Assembly: GCF_006440735.1 (NCBI RefSeq)
Contig: NZ_VFUA01000055.1
Span: 1-43,582, forward strand
Length of the DNA: 43,582 nucleotides
Direction: 5' to 3'
From: Mesorhizobium sp. B2-7-1
GTDB taxonomy: Bacteria; Pseudomonadota; Alphaproteobacteria; Rhizobiales; Rhizobiaceae
Shown here one piece after another: positions 39,576 to 43,582 of the stretch (the stretch's first letter is position 1; the number at the start of each line of letters is the position of its first letter). Made by a program: the position numbers and the translations under genes. A model generated the notes under the pieces. It was not told where the DNA came from and ran no database searches. It worked only from the letters and a program-made list of their open reading frames with translations.

Positions 39576-40958
39576 TCACCCCTCCACCGGCAGGTCGAGT
39601 TCCTCCGCCAGCGCTTCCAGGGAGTCGCCGATGATGGCGATCATCTCGCCGATCTGCTCTCTGGTGATGATCATCGGCGGCGCCACCATGAAATTGTCGC
39701 CGTCGACGCCACCCTTGACCTTGCGGCCATAGATGATCAGGCCGCGCGCATAAGCATGGTCGAGCAGGCGCTGCGTTGCCTTGCGGGCCGGGTCGATCGG
39801 CTTCAAGGTCTCGGGATCGGCGACCATTTCGGCGCCGGTGAGCAGGCCCTTGCCGCGCACGTCGGCGATGAAGGGGAAGCGCTTTTGCAGGCCCTTCAAC
39901 TCCGCCATCAGCACATCGCCCATGGCGGCGGCGTTGGCGATGAGATCGAGCCGGTCCATCTCACCAAGCACGGCGAGGCCGGCCGCGCAGGCCAGCGGAT
40001 TGCCGGCATAGGTGTGGCCGTGCTGGAAGCCGCCCGAGGCAAGCAACGGTTCGACCAGACGCATCGGCGCGGCCAGCGCGCCAAGCGGCGCGTAGCCCGA
40101 GCCCAGCCCCTTCGAGAGCGCCACGATGTCGGGCCTGCAGTTCCAGTGGTCGCCGCCGAGGAACTTGCCTGTCCTGCCGGCGCCGCTCATCACCTCGTCA
40201 TGGATCAGCAGGATGCCGTAGCGATCGCAGATTTCGCGGATGCGCGCATAATAGCTGTCGGGCGCGACAAGGGCTGCGGTCGCAGCACCGCCGATCGGCT
40301 CCATGATGAAGGCCAAAACGCTTTCCGCGCCTTCGGACTGGATCTTTTCCTCCAGCATGTCGGCGTAGCGGACGCCGCGCTGTTCCATCGAGAGATTGTC
40401 GCGGTCCCGCCAGGCGGTGGGCGCCGGCACCGTCGGCATCACCTTCATCATCGGCGTGAAGCTCTCGGCCAGCGCATCGTCGCCGGTGACCGAAAGCGAG
40501 CCCAGCGTGCCGCCGTGATAGGACGGAAAGCGGGTGATCACCTTCCAGCGCTTGGGCTGGCCGGTGACGACCGCCCATTGGCGGGCAAGCTTGATGCAGG
40601 ATTCGGTCGCTTCCGAGCCGCCGGAAACGAAGAAGATGCGGTCCATGCCTTCAGGGAGCTTTCCGGCCAGTTCCCGCGCCAATTCCTCGGCTGGTTCGTT
40701 CTCGAAATGCAGCCGGTAGGCGAAAGTGGTCTTGTCCATCTGCCGCTTCATGGCGTCGAGCACGTTGCGATTGGAATGGCCGATATTGGCGACCATCGGC
40801 CCGCTCGAGCCGTCGATGAAGCGGCGGCCGTCCTTGGTCCAGAAATAGATGCCCTCGGCGCGGTCGACGAGCGGCCGCCGCAGGCTCGACAGATAGAACA
40901 GATGCGATGGCGGCCGTGCTTCGATTTCGGGCGAGGGCTTGGCTTGGGACTTCGACAT
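39576..40958 (-). CDS. Class III (omega-amino acid/polyamine-type) aminotransferase
   Basis: The 460-residue PLP enzyme has GGSEATE (113-119), PSYHGGTLGSLS, IHDEVMSGAGRTG (Asp254) and the PLP lysine in LSKGLGSGYAPLGA (Lys283), then HGHTYAGNPLACAA. This group transfers amino groups from omega-amino acids, diamines or polyamines to pyruvate or 2-oxoglutarate. The ATG at 40958 follows the stop of the dimethylformamidase-like gene by one base (TGACATG), so translation is coupled. An upstream in-frame ATG at 40991 lies inside that gene and is not preferred. Confidence 0.93.
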   Translation of the reverse strand: MSKSQAKPSPEIEARPPSHLFYLSSLRRPLVDRAEGIYFWTKDGRRFIDGSSGPMVANIGHSNRNVLDAMKRQMDKTTFAYRLHFENEPAEELARELAGKLPEGMDRIFFVSGGSEATESCIKLARQWAVVTGQPKRWKVITRFPSYHGGTLGSLSVTGDDALAESFTPMMKVMPTVPAPTAWRDRDNLSMEQRGVRYADMLEEKIQSEGAESVLAFIMEPIGGAATAALVAPDSYYARIREICDRYGILLIHDEVMSGAGRTGKFLGGDHWNCRPDIVALSKGLGSGYAPLGALAAPMRLVEPLLASGGFQHGHTYAGNPLACAAGLAVLGEMDRLDLIANAAAMGDVLMAELKGLQKRFPFIADVRGKGLLTGAEMVADPETLKPIDPARKATQRLLDHAYARGLIIYGRKVKGGVDGDNFMVAPPMIITREQIGEMIAIIGDSLEALAEELDLPVEG

Positions 40959-40959
40959 G

Positions 40960-42600
40960 TCAGGACTTTCCGAGATAGCGGTCGAGAACATTTTTCGTCA
41001 CGCGTTCGACCATCGCGTCCTGCCTTAGCAGGCCGGCGACCCATTCGCAGCTTCCGGCGTGGAAGACCTCGCCCTTGCCGCGTGGGAAATTGACGATCAT
41101 GCCGTTGCCGCGCTTGACCTTGTCGAGATTGGCGTCGCTGGCCTCGCCGAACAAGGTCTCGGCGGTGAAGCGACCGTCCTCGTCGGTGAGGAACTGGTCC
41201 TCGCTCGGGATGTCGGCGCTTTCCTCGACCTGGCTCGCCATGCCGACGGCCAGCACCTGGAGCCCGTCCGGGGCGCCGCTATCAGCCGTCGGGTAGGGCA
41301 GGCCGCCGCGAATCTCGAAATCGAGCCCGTCGACCTCATAGCCGTAGACATGGCTGTCGGCGCCGAGCAGGTCGCCATAGTAGATGCCGGTGCCGGCGAA
41401 GGCCCAGTGCTCCGGACGATAGACCGGAAAGCCGCGCACGCCGCGCGGCGCGCAGCCGCCCCAGCCGGCATAGACGCCCCGCGTCGCGTTGAGGCCGAAG
41501 GTGGCGCTGCCCGGACGGCCGATCTCGGGCGCCTCCCAGGAATTGGTGGCGCGGGTGACGTCGCCGCCGCGATAGGCGGGGTCCTCGGCGCGCGCCTTGT
41601 ATTTGTAGCAGACCTGGCGGCGGCCCTTGTCCTCCAGCCTGGTCTGCCACATGAAATTGCCGGCGAAGCGCGCCGCATGGCCGCCGCGCTCGATATAGTC
41701 GTCAACGGCGTCGCGCATCTCCCAGGTCCAGTATTCGTCATGGCCGACGAAGACGACGCAGTCGTAGCCATCGAGGATATCGGGCGAAAAATGGAGGTCG
41801 TGCTGGCTGGCGAGATCGACCTGGTAGCCGGCGCGTTCGGCGAAGCGGAAGAAGTGGCTGTCATAGCTCGCCCAGCCGGAGGAGGCATATTTCTTCGAAT
41901 GTCCAGTGGCGAAAGCCCATTCCATATGCGGATAGCGCGGCACGGTCTTCGGCGGCACCGCGACTTCCAGCGGCACGCGCGGCGCATCCTTGGGCAGGAC
42001 GACGAAGCCGCGGCACCAGGGGCGCTCAGTCGACACCGTCGTCGCGTACTGGTCGCGGTTCGGGCCGGTGATGCCCTGATAGTGGTTGGAGCCGCCCCAG
42101 GTGTTGTAGGCAAGCCAGGTGCCGGTCGCGGCGACCTGCAGCAGGCGGCCAGCTTTTCGGCCAGGCAGGGGCGCGACGATGAAGAGATGATGGCTATGGA
42201 TCGGCTTGCCGTCCCGGCCGTCGGCCGAAAGTGTGACGCGATAGGCACCGGATGGCCAGTCGTCGCCGACGCCGAATTCGAACGACGCTTCCCAGCCGCA
42301 GCCATCGACCGAGCATTGGTCGGGCGTGTCCTGCCAGCGCGCCGACAGACCACGTTTCTCGAAGACCTTGGTTTCAGCCGCTCCGTCGCGGACGATGACG
42401 ATGCTGAATTGCGGCATTGTTGAGCTCACATGGAGCGTCATCGTATCGCCTGGACGATAGGAAAAACGGTCGCTGTAGCACCAGATCTCGCCGCTCGAGC
42501 CATCCATCCCCGGCCATTCGTAATAATGGCCGCGCACCGCTTCGCGACGCTGCTCGGGCGTCAGCCCGAAATCGGGGAATTCGGTGGGCAGTTGCGTCAA
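40960..42600 (-). CDS. N,N-dimethylformamidase large-subunit family protein
   Basis: The 546-residue protein matches the DMFase large-subunit family: an N-terminal beta domain (FSYRPGDTMTLHVSS), then LLQVAATGTWLAYNTWGGSN (153-172), ASYDSHFFRF (244-253) and VFVGHDEYWTWEMRD (285-297). DMFase hydrolyses an N-substituted formamide with an iron held by two Tyr and one Glu; Tyr246 and Tyr290 are plausible ligands by spacing, not by alignment. It is shorter than the described large subunit (about 760 residues), and no small-subunit gene is next to it. It is the first gene of the operon, so its substrate probably defines the pathway. Confidence 0.85.
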   Translation of the reverse strand: MTQLPTEFPDFGLTPEQRREAVRGHYYEWPGMDGSSGEIWCYSDRFSYRPGDTMTLHVSSTMPQFSIVIVRDGAAETKVFEKRGLSARWQDTPDQCSVDGCGWEASFEFGVGDDWPSGAYRVTLSADGRDGKPIHSHHLFIVAPLPGRKAGRLLQVAATGTWLAYNTWGGSNHYQGITGPNRDQYATTVSTERPWCRGFVVLPKDAPRVPLEVAVPPKTVPRYPHMEWAFATGHSKKYASSGWASYDSHFFRFAERAGYQVDLASQHDLHFSPDILDGYDCVVFVGHDEYWTWEMRDAVDDYIERGGHAARFAGNFMWQTRLEDKGRRQVCYKYKARAEDPAYRGGDVTRATNSWEAPEIGRPGSATFGLNATRGVYAGWGGCAPRGVRGFPVYRPEHWAFAGTGIYYGDLLGADSHVYGYEVDGLDFEIRGGLPYPTADSGAPDGLQVLAVGMASQVEESADIPSEDQFLTDEDGRFTAETLFGEASDANLDKVKRGNGMIVNFPRGKGEVFHAGSCEWVAGLLRQDAMVERVTKNVLDRYLGKS

Positions 42601-42749
42601 GGAACACCTGAGATCACGAGGCCGTCATTGAGACCATTGGCCGGCCGAGCGTCAAATGGAAAGCATCGGGCCAGCGCGCCTTGCGCTTGGCGATATCCGG
42701 CAAACGAGTTACTTCATGCTGACGCGATGTTCCAACGCCGGGAGCCGAC

Positions 42750-42998
42750 ATGCTGCGGGTGCAAAAGGTCAAGGTCGACGACATCTACGTGCCGACGGCG
42801 CGGCGCAAGACGCTGCATCCCGACACCGTGCGCCATCTCGCCGAGGATATTCTCGAGAACGGCATGAAGACACCGATCCAGGTGCGGCACGACGGCAAGC
42901 GCCACATACTGGTCGAGGGGCTGCATCGGCTCGAAGCCGCGAAATGGCTGGGCGAGACCGAGATCGACACCTATCTCGTGCAGGCCAAGCGGCATTGA
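42750..42998 (+). CDS. Single-domain ParB-N/sulfiredoxin-like protein
   Basis: The 82-residue protein holds only a ParB-N-type domain: MLRVQKVKVDDIYVPTARRK, LAEDILENGMKTPIQVRHDG and the signature VEGLHRLEAAKWLGE. It has no helix-turn-helix or dimer domain, so it is not a partition protein. ParB-N folds can bind CTP or act as nucleases, kinases or sulfiredoxins; which applies here is unknown. It is divergent from the DMFase-like operon, 149 bases away, and has no obvious partner. The ATG at 42750 is preceded by a GGGAG site. Confidence 0.85.
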   Translation: MLRVQKVKVDDIYVPTARRKTLHPDTVRHLAEDILENGMKTPIQVRHDGKRHILVEGLHRLEAAKWLGETEIDTYLVQAKRH

Positions 42999-43115
42999 TT
43001 TCTCGTCGGGGACGGGCCTATCACCGTTAGCGATCGCGTCCCATCAAAGCTTTCTGATTGACGCCGCCGTGCCGGCGGCTAGAGCGTTCCGACACTCACG
43101 AACAGGATGCTTACC

Positions 43116-43511
43116 ATGGCGAAATATGAGGGCGGATGCCTGTGCGGCGCGGTGCGCTATCGTGCGGAGGCGGAGCCGATGAACGAGCGCGTCTGCCATT
43201 GCCGGATCTGCCAAAGGGCAATCGGCGCCGCTTTCAACGCGCGGCTCCTGTTCAGCATCGACGACGTGGCCATCGAGGGGCCGGTGGCGACGATCAATTC
43301 CACGCCTGACCTCCAGCGCGGCTTCTGTCCGGTGTGCGGCACGACGATGTTTTCACGCCGCGACTCCAGGGGCATTCTCGGCGTCACCTCCGGCTCGCTC
43401 GACGACCCGTCTCTGTTCAAGCCCGACATGCATTTCTGGACCGCTTCGAAGCAGCCCTGGGTGATGCTCGACGACGGCCTGCCGCAATATGAAGGCGCGC
43501 CGCCGGTGTAG
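43116..43511 (+). CDS. GFA family (glutathione-dependent formaldehyde-activating type) zinc protein
   Basis: The 131-residue protein has the GFA/CENP-V cysteine set: GCLCGAVRY (Cys8, Cys10), CHCRICQ (Cys27, Cys29, Cys32) and GFCPVCGT (Cys71, Cys74), which bind two zinc ions. Family members bind glutathione or related adducts; the formaldehyde role is proven only for a few. The ATG at 43116 has AGGA eight bases before it; the ATG at 43107 is less likely. A formaldehyde or formate link with the DMFase-like gene is tempting but unproven. A family 2 repeat follows the stop. Confidence 0.9.
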   Translation: MAKYEGGCLCGAVRYRAEAEPMNERVCHCRICQRAIGAAFNARLLFSIDDVAIEGPVATINSTPDLQRGFCPVCGTTMFSRRDSRGILGVTSGSLDDPSLFKPDMHFWTASKQPWVMLDDGLPQYEGAPPV

Positions 43512-43518
43512 CTTCTTG

Positions 43519-43582
43519 CCTTCTCCCCTTGTGGGAGAAGGTGGCCGCGAAGCGGCCGGATGAGGGGTGTTCCAGGGAACAC
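43519..43582. repeat. Family 2 palindromic repeat (runs off the window)
   Basis: CCTTCTCCCCTTGTGGGAG then the variable hairpin GGCCGC-GAA-GCGGCC (43543-43557), then GGATGAGGGGTGTTCC. Same layout as the two units at 21305-21518 but with a different hairpin. The element may have an inverted partner beyond the window. Confidence 0.85.

Noticed and set aside
39483..42423. Two long plus-strand frames (536 and 454 codons) opposite the aminotransferase and DMFase-like genes
   Set aside because: Both are antisense shadows with no recognisable domain; the minus-strand genes have full catalytic motifs.

Overview
The window is a GC-rich, gene-dense chromosomal segment of an alphaproteobacterium. The most likely source is a Mesorhizobium-like member of the Hyphomicrobiales. 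This rests on the gene neighbourhood (purC-purS-purQ, purL, bolA-grxD, rpsD, ttcA), the small DUF1127 and DUF1476 (ATP synthase inhibitor zeta) proteins, DUF3008, and several families of short intergenic palindromic repeats of the rhizobial type. I saw no rRNA, tRNA, CRISPR array, insertion sequence or prophage gene.

Region 1 (1-9500) is mostly housekeeping. It holds the end of trmJ, a small membrane protein, glutamate racemase murI, an RNB-type exoribonuclease convergent with murI, DUF3008, a tiny highly cationic secreted protein, rpsD, ttcA with an inositol-phosphatase-family gene overlapping it, a small secreted protein, a Bcr/CflA-type drug exporter and the CGFS glutaredoxin grxD. TrmJ and TtcA both modify tRNA position 32.

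Region 2 (9700-18000, almost all minus strand) is the purine block purC-purS-coiled-coil protein-purQ, followed after an interruption by purL, a membrane protein, bolA and grxD. The genes between purQ and purL are a lipoprotein, a Pr6Pr-type membrane protein, a divergent DUF1127 gene and a MocR-type regulator. purB lies further on, at 21545-22852.

Region 3 (18200-26000) is mixed metabolism: the zeta-type ATP synthase inhibitor, an HpcH/HpaI aldolase, an RBBP9/YdeN hydrolase, a two-domain VOC protein, purB, DUF2171, and a translationally coupled P1 peptidase and amino-acid-type binding protein.

Region 4 (26130-31625) is a compact plus-strand run: a flavin reductase, then MoxR/CoxD ATPase, CoxE VWA protein, XdhC in two pieces, and a MoeA-like/MocA-like fusion. 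It looks like a maturation set for a molybdenum hydroxylase of the xanthine oxidase/CO dehydrogenase class. The structural subunits are not in the window.

Region 5 (31647-35339) holds a secreted hydrolase, a secreted protein of unknown role, DUF1993, a 54-residue DUF1127-like gene and a J-domain-like protein with an odd start.

Region 6 (35664-42600) is the best candidate for an undescribed system. A tightly coupled minus-strand operon encodes a dimethylformamidase large-subunit homologue, a class III aminotransferase, an SSAT-like acetyltransferase and an acetylpolyamine-amidohydrolase-like deacetylase. It faces, with one base between stop codons, a plus-strand pair encoding an aldo/keto reductase and a cysteine-desulfurase-like PLP enzyme that lacks the catalytic cysteine. 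The set resembles a pathway that opens an amide or acylamine, transaminates the amine and handles acetylated intermediates. The substrate is unknown. A lone ParB-N-like protein and a GFA-family protein follow.

The intergenic repeats are notable. Two families keep constant blocks while their self-complementary parts differ in sequence from copy to copy, which suggests that folding is what is conserved.
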